NCBI GenBank assembly: GCA_023265015.1
Contig: JAHFUO010000025.1
Span: 1-32,448, forward strand
Source: Acidobacteriota bacterium
GTDB taxonomy: Bacteria; Acidobacteriota; Vicinamibacteria; Vicinamibacterales; UBA2999
Direction of reading: 5' to 3'
Length of the DNA stretch: 32,448 nt
Shown: positions 16,543 through 29,217 of the stretch, in pieces
How positions within the stretch are numbered: the stretch's first letter is position 1
Layout of the letters: every line of letters starts with the position of its first letter
Notes under the pieces: model-generated
Databases searched by the model: none
What the model was told of the DNA's origin: nothing
Seen by the model: the letters and a program-made list of their open reading frames with translations, nothing else
Position numbers and translations under genes: made by a program

Positions 16543-17705
16543 GTGATGCTGGTGCGCAGCTGCTGCTTCTCGGCGTGGCGCTCGAGGGCGAGGGTGATGA
16601 GGCGATCGATGAGCTCCGGGTAGGGGAGCCCCGAGGCTTCCCACATCTTCGGATACATGCTGATCGTCGTGAACCCGGGAATCGTGTTCACCTCGTTCAG
16701 ATAGATCTCGCGGGTGTCGCGCGCGATCAGAAAGTCCACGCGGGCCATGCCCACGCCGTCCACGGCGCGGAAGGCCGCGACCGAGAGGCGCTGGATGTCG
16801 CGAACCTGCGATTGCGTGAGGGGTGCGGGGATCACTGCCTTCGATCCCTCGTCCAGGTACTTGGCCTCGTAGTCGTAGAACTCGCGCGACGGGACGATCT
16901 CGCCCGGAATCGACGCTTGCGGGTCATCGTTGCCGAGCACGGCGCACTCGATCTCCTGTGCGTTCGGAATGGCCGCTTCGATGACGATCTTCCGGTCGAA
17001 CTCGAGCGCCAGCTCCATCGCGGCGCCAAGTTCGGACGCCGATTTGACCTTCGAGATGCCGACGCTCGAGCCGAGATTGGCCGGCTTGACGAATACGGGA
17101 TAGGCCAGCTCGCTCCCGACCCGCGCCGTGATGGCGCGCGCGTCGCGCGCCCACTCGGGCCGCCGGACGACGAGGTACGGCCCAACCGGCAGGCCACGCG
17201 CGGCAAAGAGCGTCTTCATCACCGCCTTGTCCATGGCGACCGCGGAGCCGAGCACTCCAGCGCCGACGTACGGCACGTTCGCCAGCTCCAGCAATCCCTG
17301 CACGGTTCCGTCCTCGCCGTACGGACCGTGAAGCACTGGAAACACGACATCGAGCCCGACCCCCGTCACGGTGGCGGCCCCGGACGAGTCTGGAGCCGCG
17401 GCGCCGGAGCCGCGCTCGATCGCCAGCACCGTGTCTTCGCCCGGATGCGCGACAAAATGCGCCTCGCGGCCCGGGCGCACCGGACGCGCCGCCTCGAGCC
17501 GAACGTGCTCGATGACTTCGGCCGCCGAGATCGCCGTGGGCGCCTTGTCCGCGAGCGTCCACCGGCCGTCCTTCTCAATGCGGATCGGAACCGGCTCGTA
17601 CCGGCTGCGGTCGAGGTGCTTGATGATCGAGGCTGCGGAGGCCACCGAGACCTCGTGTTCGCCGGATCGGCCGCCGTAAATAATGCCTATACGCAGTTTT
17701 TTCAC
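16539..17705 (-). CDS. ddl: D-alanine--D-alanine ligase
   Basis: ATP-grasp enzyme that makes the D-Ala-D-Ala dipeptide of peptidoglycan. The 388 residues begin with KLRIGIIYGGRSGEHEVS, the N-terminal signature. HGPYGEDGTVQGLLELANVPYVG follows, then the ATP-grasp core with FVKPANLGSSVGISKV, and the C-terminal DFLIARDTREIYLNEVNTIPGFT carries the Mg-binding residues. An insertion around residues 100-115 (Gly/Ala/Ser-rich) makes it slightly longer than usual. The start is a GTG at 17705. It reads divergently from tgt across a 53-nt gap containing a palindrome. Downstream it overlaps the TPR gene by 4 nt. Confidence 0.96.
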   Translation of the reverse strand: MKKLRIGIIYGGRSGEHEVSVASAASIIKHLDRSRYEPVPIRIEKDGRWTLADKAPTAISAAEVIEHVRLEAARPVRPGREAHFVAHPGEDTVLAIERGSGAAAPDSSGAATVTGVGLDVVFPVLHGPYGEDGTVQGLLELANVPYVGAGVLGSAVAMDKAVMKTLFAARGLPVGPYLVVRRPEWARDARAITARVGSELAYPVFVKPANLGSSVGISKVKSASELGAAMELALEFDRKIVIEAAIPNAQEIECAVLGNDDPQASIPGEIVPSREFYDYEAKYLDEGSKAVIPAPLTQSQVRDIQRLSVAAFRAVDGVGMARVDFLIARDTREIYLNEVNTIPGFTTISMYPKMWEASGLPYPELIDRLITLALERHAEKQQLRTSIT

Positions 17706-17716
17706 AACGAGACAAG

Positions 17717-17742
17717 TAAGGGCCGGCTGAAGCCGGCCCCTA
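17717..17742. repeat. GGCCGGC palindrome between ddl and tgt
   Basis: GGGCCGGCT (17720-17728) and AGCCGGCCC (17731-17739) form a 9-bp stem with a 2-nt loop, and outer TA/TA bases extend it. It lies between divergent genes, so it is not a terminator for either. A related palindrome follows secF. Confidence 0.7.
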
Positions 17743-17758
17743 CGGTACTAATAGTAGC

Positions 17759-18925
17759 GTGTCGGGAAACACTTTCAGCTTTGCGCTGCTGAATACGGAT
17801 GGCCGTGCGCGCCGCGGGGAGGTCACCACGCCGCACGGCGTGGTGCAGACGCCGGCCTTCATGCCGGTCGGGACGCAGGGGACCGTCAAGGCGATGCGCC
17901 ATCGTGACCTCGAGGAAGCGGGCGCGCAGATCATCCTCGGCAACACGTACCACCTTTATCTCCGTCCGGGCGACCAGTTGATCGCGCGGCGCGGTGGACT
18001 TCACCGCTTCATCGGCTGGGACCATCCGATAGTCACCGACAGCGGCGGGTACCAGGTTTTCAGCCTCTCGGACCGCCGCACGATCACCGAAAACGGCGCC
18101 CAGTTCCGCTCGCACCTCGACGGGTCGGCCCATCTGCTCACGCCGGAATCCGCCGTCGACATCCAGGCACGGCTTGGATCCGATATCGCGATGGTCCTCG
18201 ACGAGTGCCTCGCCTATCCGGCCTCCCGTGACGAAGCGGCACATTCAACAGACCGGTCCGTGCGGTGGGCGCGCCGGTGCCGCGATCGCCTGCGTGAACT
18301 GCGCGGCGGGCAGCATGGCGACGTCATCGTTTCGAGTCCCGGCCAGGCGCAGTTCGGCATCGTCCAGGGAGGTATCTACCAGGACCTTCGCGACCTAAGC
18401 GCGGCCGCAACAGTGGCGATCGGCTTCGAGGGGTACGCGATTGGAGGCCTCAGCGTGGGCGAGCCGATCGACCTCATGTACTCCATCGTCAGCGACACCG
18501 CCCGGCGCCTTCCCGAAGACCACCCGCGCTACCTGATGGGCGCCGGCACCCCGGAGGACCTCGTCGAATGCGTCGCGCGCGGGATCGACATGTTCGATTG
18601 CGTGCTGCCGACACGCAATGCCCGGAACGGCCAGCTGTTCACCAGCGAGGGGCGTCTCAACATCAAGAATGCGCGCTTCGCCGACGACGATGGGCCGCTC
18701 GATCCGCAATGCGGCTGCTACACTTGCCGGACGCACTCGCGCGCGTACCTCCGACATCTCTACATGGCCGGGGAAATGACCGCCGGCGCCCTTAACACGT
18801 TGCATAACCTCAGCTTTTACCTTGACACCATGGGGAGGATCAGGGACGCTATATCGCTTCGGACCTTCGATAGATTCAGGCAGGAGTTCCTTCGATCGGC
18901 TTCCCGCCTGTCGCTCGATTCATGA
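17759..18925 (+). CDS. tgt: tRNA-guanine transglycosylase (queuosine synthesis)
   Basis: Exchanges guanine-34 of GUN-anticodon tRNAs for preQ1. The 388-residue protein has every hallmark: D94 in VTDSGGYQVFSL (general acid/base), D280 in the nucleophile motif DMFDCVLPTRNARNG, and the zinc site C318, C320, C323 with H349 (CGCYTC...LHN). Length is typical. The GTG at 17759 gives MSGNTFSFALL, which matches the usual N-terminus. It leads the tgt-yajC-secD-secF cluster seen in many bacteria, and its TGA overlaps the yajC ATG by 4 nt. Confidence 0.97.
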   Translation: MSGNTFSFALLNTDGRARRGEVTTPHGVVQTPAFMPVGTQGTVKAMRHRDLEEAGAQIILGNTYHLYLRPGDQLIARRGGLHRFIGWDHPIVTDSGGYQVFSLSDRRTITENGAQFRSHLDGSAHLLTPESAVDIQARLGSDIAMVLDECLAYPASRDEAAHSTDRSVRWARRCRDRLRELRGGQHGDVIVSSPGQAQFGIVQGGIYQDLRDLSAAATVAIGFEGYAIGGLSVGEPIDLMYSIVSDTARRLPEDHPRYLMGAGTPEDLVECVARGIDMFDCVLPTRNARNGQLFTSEGRLNIKNARFADDDGPLDPQCGCYTCRTHSRAYLRHLYMAGEMTAGALNTLHNLSFYLDTMGRIRDAISLRTFDRFRQEFLRSASRLSLDS

Positions 18926-19262
18926 CCGCGTCGTTCGTACTAGCCATGGCTGCGCCTTCGCAGGGCGCGCCGAGTGCGTGGGTGCAGCTGCTCCCGTTCG
19001 CGCTCGTGCTGGCCATTTTCTATTTCATTATCCTGCTGCCGATGAAGCGGCGGCAGCAGAAGGTGGCCGACTTTCTGGCAAGCCTCAAGGTGGGCGATCA
19101 GGTCGTCACGTCGGGCGGAATCCACGGCACCATCACTCGGGTCAGCGACCAGGCGCTGCAGCTCCAGATCGCAGAGCGCGTGCGCGTCGACGTTTCCCGG
19201 AATGCCATCGTCGGGTACCAGGGGCAGGAGCCTGTGGCGCCCGAGGGCGGCGGTAAGGCGTC

Positions 19263-19266
<4 letters not shown>
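18922..19266 (+). CDS. yajC: Preprotein translocase subunit YajC
   Basis: Small inner-membrane partner of SecDF. The 114 residues contain one transmembrane helix (about 22-42, LLPFALVLAIFYFIILLP) followed by MKRRQQKVADFLASLKVGDQVVTSGGIHGTI, the YajC signature, and a short cytoplasmic domain. The start and stop both form ATGA overlaps, with tgt upstream and secD downstream, so translation is coupled through the cluster. Confidence 0.95.
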
Positions 19267-20867
<1,601 letters not shown>

Positions 20868-20882
20868 CGACGAGCAACGAGC

Positions 20883-21881
20883 ATGCATATCTTCACCAAC
20901 CCGAATTACAACTTCCTGCGCTGGCGGTGGCACGCGGTGGCACTGTCGTGGGTCGTGATCATCGCGGGACTCGTCGCGATCTACACGAAAGGGCTGCCGA
21001 AGGGGATCGAATTCGCCGGCGGCACGTCGGTCATCATGCAATTCGACCAGACGCCGTCGGTTGATGCCGTCCGCACCGCGCTCAACCGGAACTTCGCCGG
21101 CGGCGGCCAGGATGCCATTGTCCAGACCTATGGCGACCCGTCGCTCCGCCAGGTGATGGTGCGCGTGCCGCAGGTTGGCGCCGAGCAGGGGGCGTCCCTC
21201 AGCTCCACGGCGAAGGCGGTGGAAGCGGCGCTCGGCAAGGGCAATCTCGGAAACTTCAAGGTGGTGGGAACCGAGATCGTCGGCCCCGCCGTCGGTCAGG
21301 AGCTGACGCAGAAGGGCATCTCGGCGTTCATCCTGTCCCTGCTGGGCATCCTGGCCTACATCGCATTCCGGTTCGAGTTCTCGTTCGCGGTCGGGGCCGT
21401 CATCGCGACCCTCCATGACGTGCTGGTGACGTTCGCGTTCCTGGCCTTCTTCCGCTACGACATCTCGCTCAACGTCATCGCGGCCATCCTGACGGTCACC
21501 GGCTATTCGACCAACGACACCATCGTCATCTTCGACCGGGTCCGCGAGAACATGCGGAAGATCCGGCGCGAGTCGCTGGGCGAGATCATCAACGTCTCGA
21601 TCAACCAGACGCTGGGGCGGACGGTCATCACGGCGGGCACGGCGTTCCTGTCGGCCATCGCGCTGTTCCTGTTCGGCGGCGAGGTGCTGCACGGCTTCGC
21701 CTTCACGATGATCGTGGGCATCATCACGGGTACGTATTCGAGCGTGTTCGTCGCGGCCGCGATCGTGACGTTCTGGCGGAGAAAGTCCGCGTCGAAGCTG
21801 TCCGCGGCGACTGCGTCCGCGACGCCCGCGACTCCGCCGGCGCGCCGCTCGAAGTCGCAGCGCAAGGCCCGGGCTTCATAA
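20883..21881 (+). CDS. secF: Protein translocase subunit SecF
   Basis: Partner of SecD in the Sec translocon. The 332 residues show an N-terminal helix, KGIEFAGGTSVIMQF, a short periplasmic domain, and a membrane block with YIAFRFEFSFAVGAVIATLHDVLVT and TGYSTNDTIVIFDRVREN, the SecF hallmark. FGGEVLHGFAFTMIVGIITGTYSS follows. The C-terminal tail is Ser/Ala/Lys-rich and basic. A GGCCGGC palindrome begins 2 nt after the stop. Confidence 0.96.
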   Translation: MHIFTNPNYNFLRWRWHAVALSWVVIIAGLVAIYTKGLPKGIEFAGGTSVIMQFDQTPSVDAVRTALNRNFAGGGQDAIVQTYGDPSLRQVMVRVPQVGAEQGASLSSTAKAVEAALGKGNLGNFKVVGTEIVGPAVGQELTQKGISAFILSLLGILAYIAFRFEFSFAVGAVIATLHDVLVTFAFLAFFRYDISLNVIAAILTVTGYSTNDTIVIFDRVRENMRKIRRESLGEIINVSINQTLGRTVITAGTAFLSAIALFLFGGEVLHGFAFTMIVGIITGTYSSVFVAAAIVTFWRRKSASKLSAATASATPATPPARRSKSQRKARAS

Positions 21882-21882
21882 C

Positions 21883-21902
21883 GGGCCGGCTGACGCCGGC
21901 CC
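21883..21902. repeat. GGCCGGC palindrome between secF and uppP
   Basis: GGGCCGGC (21883-21890) and GCCGGCCC (21895-21902) pair perfectly around a TGAC loop. It closely resembles the element at 17717-17742. No T-run follows; it ends 15 nt before the uppP start codon and could influence that gene's translation. Confidence 0.7.
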
Positions 21903-21917
21903 CACGCACCGCCCGCA

Positions 21918-22718
21918 TTGACGTATTTCCTCGCCGCGGTTCTTGGCGTCGTTCAGGGCCTGACGGAGTTCCTGCCCGTGTCGTCGACCGCGCATCTCCT
22001 GCTCGGAGAGAAGCTGCTCGGCTTCGACGATCCCGGCGGCGTGTTCACCGTGATGATCCAGCTTGGATCGATCCTGGCGATCATGTGGTTGTACCGCGCC
22101 AAGATTCTCCACGTGATTGCGGGCCTGCCGTCCGAACCCGATGCGAGGCGCTTCGCGCTGATTGTCATCGTGGCGACCATTCCCACGCTGGTTGCCGGCG
22201 CGCTGTTCTCGACATTCGTGAAGTCGGTGCTCTACGAGAGCCCGGCAGTGTTCGCGTCGGCGTTCATCATCGGCGGCGTCGTGATGCTGATCGTGGAGCG
22301 GTTCAGGCCGGCCCCTGCCACGCTGAACGCCGAGCACACGCCGGTCGGCCGGGCGTTTGGCGTCGGCCTGTGCCAGATGCTGGCGATCATTCCCGGGGTG
22401 TCGCGAAGCGGGGCGACGATCGTCGGCGGAATGCTGATGGGGCTGGATCGCCCGGCGGCCGCCGAATTCTCGTTCTTCGTGGCGATGCCGACGATGATCG
22501 CGGCGTTTGCGCACGATCTGCTCGAAGTGAAAGACTCCCTGGCGCCCGAGCGCGCCGTGGAGATTGCCATCGGGTTCGTGATGGCGTTCATCGCGTCGCT
22601 GCTCGTGGTGAAACCGTTCCTCGGATTCGTGCGGCGGTCTGGTTTCGCGCCGTTCGCGTGGTATCGGATCGCCGCCGGGTCGCTGCTCTTCGCCGCGCGT
22701 GCGGCGGGGTGGAGATAG
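21918..22718 (+). CDS. uppP: Undecaprenyl-diphosphatase UppP (BacA)
   Basis: Integral membrane phosphatase that recycles the undecaprenyl carrier for peptidoglycan and O-antigen synthesis. The 266 residues have both signature motifs: GLTEFLPVSSTAH (about 15-27) and PGVSRSGATI (about 157-166), plus several transmembrane helices. Length is normal. The only plausible start is a TTG at 21918, because TYFLAAVLGVVQGLTEF follows at once and no upstream ATG or GTG is in frame. No Shine-Dalgarno is visible and a palindrome sits just upstream, suggesting low expression or coupling to secF. Confidence 0.93.
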   Translation: MTYFLAAVLGVVQGLTEFLPVSSTAHLLLGEKLLGFDDPGGVFTVMIQLGSILAIMWLYRAKILHVIAGLPSEPDARRFALIVIVATIPTLVAGALFSTFVKSVLYESPAVFASAFIIGGVVMLIVERFRPAPATLNAEHTPVGRAFGVGLCQMLAIIPGVSRSGATIVGGMLMGLDRPAAAEFSFFVAMPTMIAAFAHDLLEVKDSLAPERAVEIAIGFVMAFIASLLVVKPFLGFVRRSGFAPFAWYRIAAGSLLFAARAAGWR

Positions 22719-22721
22719 CGC

Positions 22722-23333
22722 GTGCCGACGAGTCAGCTGGGCCAGTGGCTCAGGCGCAGGTTCATCGCGGGATTCTTCGTCACCGTGCCGCTGGTCATCA
22801 GCGTTGCCGCCCTGGTGTGGATCTTCGGTATCATTGACAACTTCACGGCGCCGCTGACGACCCGGCTGGTAGGGCGCGCCGCGCCCGGCGTGGGCATTCT
22901 GATCACGCTGCTCTTCGTGCTGGGGGTCGGCGCGGTGGCGACCAACGTCATCGGACGGCGCATCCTGGCGCGCGGAGAAAGCTGGCTGGCGCGCGTGCCG
23001 GTGTTCAAGACGATCTACTCGCCGGTGAAGCAGCTGGCGGCGGCGTTTTCGTCGGATAACGAGTACGGATTCAAGCGCGTCGTCATGGTGGAGGATTCGC
23101 GCCGTGGCCTCGTGATGGGTTTTCTCACCAAGGAGTTCACCGTCGACCGCGGGCAGGGTCCGGAAGCATTGATTGCGGTGTATGTCCCGACCAATCACCT
23201 GTACCTCGGCGACATCGTGTTGTATCCGCGGAACCGCGCCTTCTTTCCCGACATCAGTGTCGAGGAGGGCATCCGCATTTTCCTGACCGGCGGGATGTCG
23301 CTGCCGGGTCGGATCACGTCCGGCGGCCCGTAA
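22722..23333 (+). CDS. DUF502 family membrane protein
   Basis: The 203 residues match the DUF502 family: two N-terminal transmembrane helices (about 14-37 and 58-80) with RRRFIAGFFVTVPLVISV and GRRILARGESWLARVPVFKTIYSPVKQL, then a soluble domain with VVMVEDSRRGLVMGFLTKEF and YVPTNHLYLGDIV. No biochemical activity is established for the family. It starts with GTG three bases after the uppP stop, so it is probably co-translated with uppP and belongs to envelope functions. Family call firm, role unknown. Confidence 0.88.
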   Translation: MPTSQLGQWLRRRFIAGFFVTVPLVISVAALVWIFGIIDNFTAPLTTRLVGRAAPGVGILITLLFVLGVGAVATNVIGRRILARGESWLARVPVFKTIYSPVKQLAAAFSSDNEYGFKRVVMVEDSRRGLVMGFLTKEFTVDRGQGPEALIAVYVPTNHLYLGDIVLYPRNRAFFPDISVEEGIRIFLTGGMSLPGRITSGGP

Positions 23334-23363
23334 AGGACCGCCCTACCTTTCATGAGAGGACCA

Positions 23364-25865
<2,502 letters not shown>

Positions 25866-25875
25866 ATTTTGCCTA

Positions 25876-25903
25876 TTGCGATTCGGGGGAACCGGTATAG
25901 AAT
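25876..25903 (+). promoter_or_regulatory. Possible upstream promoter of the tonB operon
   Basis: TTGCGA (25876-25881), 16 bases, TAGAAT (25898-25903). Four and five matches to the consensus hexamers. A small GCCGC/GCGGC hairpin follows at 25904-25920. Confidence 0.4.
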
Positions 25904-25999
25904 GCCGCGTCCTGTGCGGCTCGCGCGGAGGAACATTCTCGAGGAACCGGTGTCCAACTTCTTGTCAGCTGTGCGCCTGCACGGCTGGTCGTCGGCGTC

Positions 26000-26029
26000 T
26001 TGACACCGACTTTTTGCGATCTATATAAT
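26000..26029 (+). promoter_or_regulatory. Consensus sigma70 promoter of the tonB-exbB-exbD-exbD operon
   Basis: TTGACA (26000-26005), 18 bases, TATAAT (26024-26029): both hexamers perfect. The tonB start is 47 nt beyond the -10 box, with AGGAGG at 26063-26068. Confidence 0.88.
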
Positions 26030-26075
26030 CGCTCCCTTTGCCGGGCGGTTGGGGACGTCTCCAGGAGGACTTAGG

Positions 26076-26774
26076 GTGCCACGTGATCTGTTCGGCGACA
26101 TCGTAGAACCGTCAATCAAGGTCGGAGGCCAGAAGTGGTACACGGTGCCGCTTTCGATCGTTGGGCATACGGTGGTGGTCGTGGCGTTGATTGTGATCCC
26201 GCTGATGGCGGCCGATGTGTTGCCGACACCGCCTTCGATGCTCGCGTTCTCCGCGGCTCCGCCGCCGCCTCCGCCGCCGCCACCCCCGCCGCCACCCCCG
26301 CAGGCCGCACCGAAGCCGGTTGTCGACATCAACCCGGCCGCTGCGCCGCTGGAAGTGCCGACTGAGATCAAGGCCGAAGTGCCCGACACGAGCTTCGAGC
26401 GGGCCGTCGGTGTCACCGCCGGTGTCATCGGCGGCGTCATCGGCGGAGTCCCGGAGGCGCCGCCTCCGCCACCCCCGCCGCCCGCGGCGCCGGTGCGCGT
26501 CGGCGGCAACATCAAGCCGCCGATGAAGGTGAAGAACGTGTCGCCCGTCTATCCTCCGATCGCGCAGTCCGCGCGCGTCCAGGGGGTCGTGATTATCGAG
26601 GCGACGATTGGTCCGAACGGCCGGGTGCAGGACGCCCGCGTGCTGCGCTCGATTCCGTTGCTCGACTCGTCGGCGCTCGATGCGGTGCGGCAATGGGAGT
26701 TCACGCCGACACTGCTCAACGGCGTGCCGGTGCCGGTCATCATGACGGTCACCGTCCAGTTCACTCTCAGTTAA
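26076..26774 (+). CDS. tonB: TonB-family energy transducer
   Basis: Transmits proton-motive force from the ExbB-ExbD motor to outer-membrane receptors. The 232 residues have a cytoplasmic N-terminus, one transmembrane helix (about 27-46, PLSIVGHTVVVVALIVIPLM), a run of 14 prolines near residues 62-76, a variable linker with a second eight-proline run, and a C-terminal TonB domain with PVYPPIAQSARVQGVVIIEATI and ALDAVRQWEFTPTLLNG. The GTG at 26076 is chosen because AGGAGG lies 7 nt upstream. The long proline runs probably require EF-P during translation. Confidence 0.92.
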   Translation: MPRDLFGDIVEPSIKVGGQKWYTVPLSIVGHTVVVVALIVIPLMAADVLPTPPSMLAFSAAPPPPPPPPPPPPPPQAAPKPVVDINPAAAPLEVPTEIKAEVPDTSFERAVGVTAGVIGGVIGGVPEAPPPPPPPPAAPVRVGGNIKPPMKVKNVSPVYPPIAQSARVQGVVIIEATIGPNGRVQDARVLRSIPLLDSSALDAVRQWEFTPTLLNGVPVPVIMTVTVQFTLS

Positions 26775-26832
26775 CGGTCAACACACCACCAGGCAACTAC
26801 ACGTCAGTTTCTTTACAGCGGAGGATGCAGTA

Positions 26833-27621
26833 ATGGAAGTAAGCAAGATCCGTCAGATTGCTCGAATCGCATGTGCCGGGCTAGGAACTGTGGCGCTCAG
26901 CACCCCGGCCTTTGCACAGGCACCGGGTCCTGCTGCCGGTGGTGGTCTGAACCTGCTCGAGATCGCGCAGAACATGAGCACCATCGCGATCATCGTCGCG
27001 CTCGTGCTGTTCATCATGTCGTTCTGGTCGGTCGGCGTCGCCATCGAGCGCATCTACACCTACACCCAGGCGCGCAAGCAGTCGAAGCTCTTTGCGCCGC
27101 AGGTCGCCAAGCACCTCAAGGAAGGCCGCCTGAAGGAAGCCATCGCGCTGTCGGGGTCGAAGGAGTTCCGGTACAGCCACCTGGCAAAGGTCGTGCTCGC
27201 GGGCCTGCAGGAATACCAGTTCCAGCACGAGACCGGCGGTTCGTCGATGAACCGCGAAGACCTGCTCGACACCGTCCGCCGCTCGATTCAGCGCGCGACC
27301 GCGCTCACGGCGTCCGACCTCAAGAAGGGCGTGGCCACGCTGGCGACCATCGGATCGACGGCGCCGTTCGTCGGCCTGCTCGGCACGGTCGTCGGCGTCA
27401 TCAACGCGTTCGTCGGCATCGCGTCGACAGGGTCGGGTGGTATCGGCGCGGTGTCCGCCGGTATCGCGGAAGCGCTCATCGAAACGGCGCTCGGACTGTT
27501 CGTCGCCATTCCGGCAGTCTGGTTCTACAACTTCCTGACCAGCCGAATCGAGTACTTCAACGTCGAGATGGACAACTCGACGTCGGAGCTCGTCGACTAC
27601 TTCATCAAGAAGACGGCGTAG
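26833..27621 (+). CDS. exbB: ExbB/TolQ/MotA proton-channel family protein
   Basis: Inner-membrane motor subunit with ExbD. The 262 residues begin with a possible signal peptide (to about residue 29, ALSTPAFAQ). A first helix follows (about 46-70, MSTIAIIVALVLFIMSFWSVG). The conserved TATIGSTAPFVGLLGTVVGVINAF-like block is present here as LATIGSTAPFVGLLGTVVGV, then GIAEALIETALGLFVAIPAVWFYN. GGAGG at 26820-26824 precedes the ATG by 8 nt. An extra N-terminal signal-like segment is common among ExbB proteins outside the E. coli type. Confidence 0.93.
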   Translation: MEVSKIRQIARIACAGLGTVALSTPAFAQAPGPAAGGGLNLLEIAQNMSTIAIIVALVLFIMSFWSVGVAIERIYTYTQARKQSKLFAPQVAKHLKEGRLKEAIALSGSKEFRYSHLAKVVLAGLQEYQFQHETGGSSMNREDLLDTVRRSIQRATALTASDLKKGVATLATIGSTAPFVGLLGTVVGVINAFVGIASTGSGGIGAVSAGIAEALIETALGLFVAIPAVWFYNFLTSRIEYFNVEMDNSTSELVDYFIKKTA

Positions 27622-27667
27622 AGGTTCATTCGTGGTCCGCCGCTAATCGCGAATTGGAGTCGTAACT

Positions 27668-28102
27668 ATGTCAATGCAAGTGGGTGCCAGCGGCGATATC
27701 AAAGCCGACATCAACGTCACGCCGCTCGTCGACGTCATGCTGGTGCTCCTCATCATCATGATGATCATCGCGCCTCTCCTGCAGAAGGGCGTCGACGTGA
27801 GGCTGCCGATCGCGTTCAACACCACCGGCAAGCCCGAGACTCAGGATCAGGTGGTGGTCGGGATCATGACGGACAAGTCGCTGTGGGTGAACGGCGTCAT
27901 GGTCAACCGCGCCGACCTGAAGACGCGCCTCGATTCCCTCTTCGAGACCAAGAAGGAAAAGCTGCTCTTCATCAAGGCCGACGTGGACACTCCGTACAGC
28001 GCGGTGATGGACGCCATGGATACGCTGCGCAAGATCGGCATCGAGGACGTGGCATTGATTACCGAGAAAAAGGGCGCCGGCGGCAGCCAGGGGGGTAAGT
28101 AA
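27668..28102 (+). CDS. exbD: ExbD/TolR biopolymer transport protein (first copy)
   Basis: The 144-residue product has a single transmembrane helix (about 20-38) containing D22 in INVTPLVDVMLVLL, the protonatable aspartate of the ExbD/TolR family, and a periplasmic domain with LLFIKADVDTPYSAVMDAMDTLRKIG. TTGGAG lies 8 nt before the ATG. It forms the motor with the upstream ExbB and is followed after 2 nt by a second ExbD. Confidence 0.94.
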   Translation: MSMQVGASGDIKADINVTPLVDVMLVLLIIMMIIAPLLQKGVDVRLPIAFNTTGKPETQDQVVVGIMTDKSLWVNGVMVNRADLKTRLDSLFETKKEKLLFIKADVDTPYSAVMDAMDTLRKIGIEDVALITEKKGAGGSQGGK

Positions 28103-28104
28103 AG

Positions 28105-28566
28105 ATGCCTGTTCACCATCATTACGGCGCCGACAGGGTGTTCGCGGCCACGGTTCCGAAGCCGACCGCGGACATGAACATCACGCCGATGATCGACGTG
28201 CTGCTCGTGCTCCTCGTCATCTTCATGGCCTCGCTGCCGCTGTCGCAGAACGGCCTGGACATCAATCTGCCCGCGGATACGCAAAACAAGAACGCGCAGA
28301 ACGACATCAACCAGATCGTGCTGAGTTACTCGGCGGACAAGAGAATCGCCGTCAACAGTCAGCCGGTCACCATCCCGGAGCTGCCGGGACGGCTGCGTAC
28401 AATCTTCGAGAACCGCAACGACAAGACGATGTTCATCATGGGCGCCGGCAACCTCCGGTACGGTGACATCGTCGAGGTGATCGATGCCGCAAAGGGTGCG
28501 GGAGTCGAGAAGCTCGGCATCGTGACCGAAGGCATGCGGAACGCGGCGGCGACGACCGGGGGCTGA
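28105..28566 (+). CDS. exbD: ExbD/TolR biopolymer transport protein (second copy)
   Basis: The 153-residue paralogue of the preceding gene has the same layout: basic/His N-terminus, helix with D31 in MNITPMIDVLLVLLVIF, and a periplasmic domain ending DIVEVIDAAKGAGVEKLGIV. The two copies are clearly divergent outside the helix, so they may form a hetero-dimeric plug with ExbB. Start ATG is 2 nt after the previous stop. A strong terminator follows 33 nt after its stop. Confidence 0.94.
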   Translation: MPVHHHYGADRVFAATVPKPTADMNITPMIDVLLVLLVIFMASLPLSQNGLDINLPADTQNKNAQNDINQIVLSYSADKRIAVNSQPVTIPELPGRLRTIFENRNDKTMFIMGAGNLRYGDIVEVIDAAKGAGVEKLGIVTEGMRNAAATTGG

Positions 28567-28599
28567 CGCTCGCTGACCTGCATTTGCTGAAGACACATG

Positions 28600-28627
28600 A
28601 AAAGGCCGTCCTCACGGACGGCCTTTT
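28600..28627. terminator. Bidirectional terminator between the tonB operon and the response regulator
   Basis: AAAA, GGCCGTCC (28604-28611), loop TCAC, GGACGGCC (28616-28623), TTTT. The perfect 8-bp stem flanked by A and T runs serves both convergent transcripts. Confidence 0.93.
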
Positions 28628-28657
28628 GTACTTGCCGGGAGCGGTTGACGAGCTTAG

Positions 28658-29116
28658 TTAGCTGCGCGAGAGCACGATCGCGTCGAGTGCGCCGGCCGAG
28701 AGGAGTCGCGGCTCTGAAGGTGCTTCCGCCACCCGCCGCTTGCGCTCCGCCAGCCCGAGCTGAATCATGTCGGCGAGATCTTCACGGTTGAATGGCTTGA
28801 CGATGTATCCGACGACGCAAGCGCGGAGCGTGACCATCGGGTCCATCTCCAGCAGCCCTGTCGCGAACACGACGGCGATGCACGGATACAGACGGCGTAC
28901 CTGGTCGAGGAGCCAGATGCCATCATGGCCGGGCATGCGGACGTCGCACAGCGCCACGTCGACGGGCCACTCACGCATCAGCTCGAGTGCCTCGTCGGCG
29001 CCAGCAGCCACCTTCACGGTATGGCCCATTTCTGCGACCCACCGCGCCAGCACCTTGCGGACCCCCTCGTCGTCGTCGACAACGAGAACCGTTCCTGTTA
29101 ATTTCTCGGACTCCAT
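28658..29116 (-). CDS. Receiver-only response regulator
   Basis: Single-domain two-component receiver of 152 residues. Acidic pocket D14-D15-D16, phosphoacceptor D58 (CDVRMPGHDG), switch T86 and K107 (YIVKPFN) are all present, so it should be phosphorylatable. After the receiver (to about 125) comes a short tail with no DNA-binding domain, so it must act by protein contact, CheY- or Spo0F-like. No histidine kinase is nearby. I chose the ATG at 29116, preceded by AAGGTG. An inverted repeat lies about 100 nt upstream. Confidence 0.9.
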   Translation of the reverse strand: MESEKLTGTVLVVDDDEGVRKVLARWVAEMGHTVKVAAGADEALELMREWPVDVALCDVRMPGHDGIWLLDQVRRLYPCIAVVFATGLLEMDPMVTLRACVVGYIVKPFNREDLADMIQLGLAERKRRVAEAPSEPRLLSAGALDAIVLSRS

Positions 29117-29217
29117 CTCACACCTTATCGGTCGCTCGGAAGAAAGCAGAATTGGTGCCGTACCGAAGTGAGAAACGTCTCGAAAATCGTATTGGAATCC
29201 GAGGGTGGATCGCGGCT

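Noticed and set aside
16543-16644. Longer N-terminus for the TPR protein
   Set aside because: It would overlap ddl by over 100 nt and place His/Arg/Pro-rich residues before the signal peptide.
26259-26310. CCG-rich repeat as a separate regulatory repeat
   Set aside because: It is in frame and encodes the proline run of TonB, common in this family.
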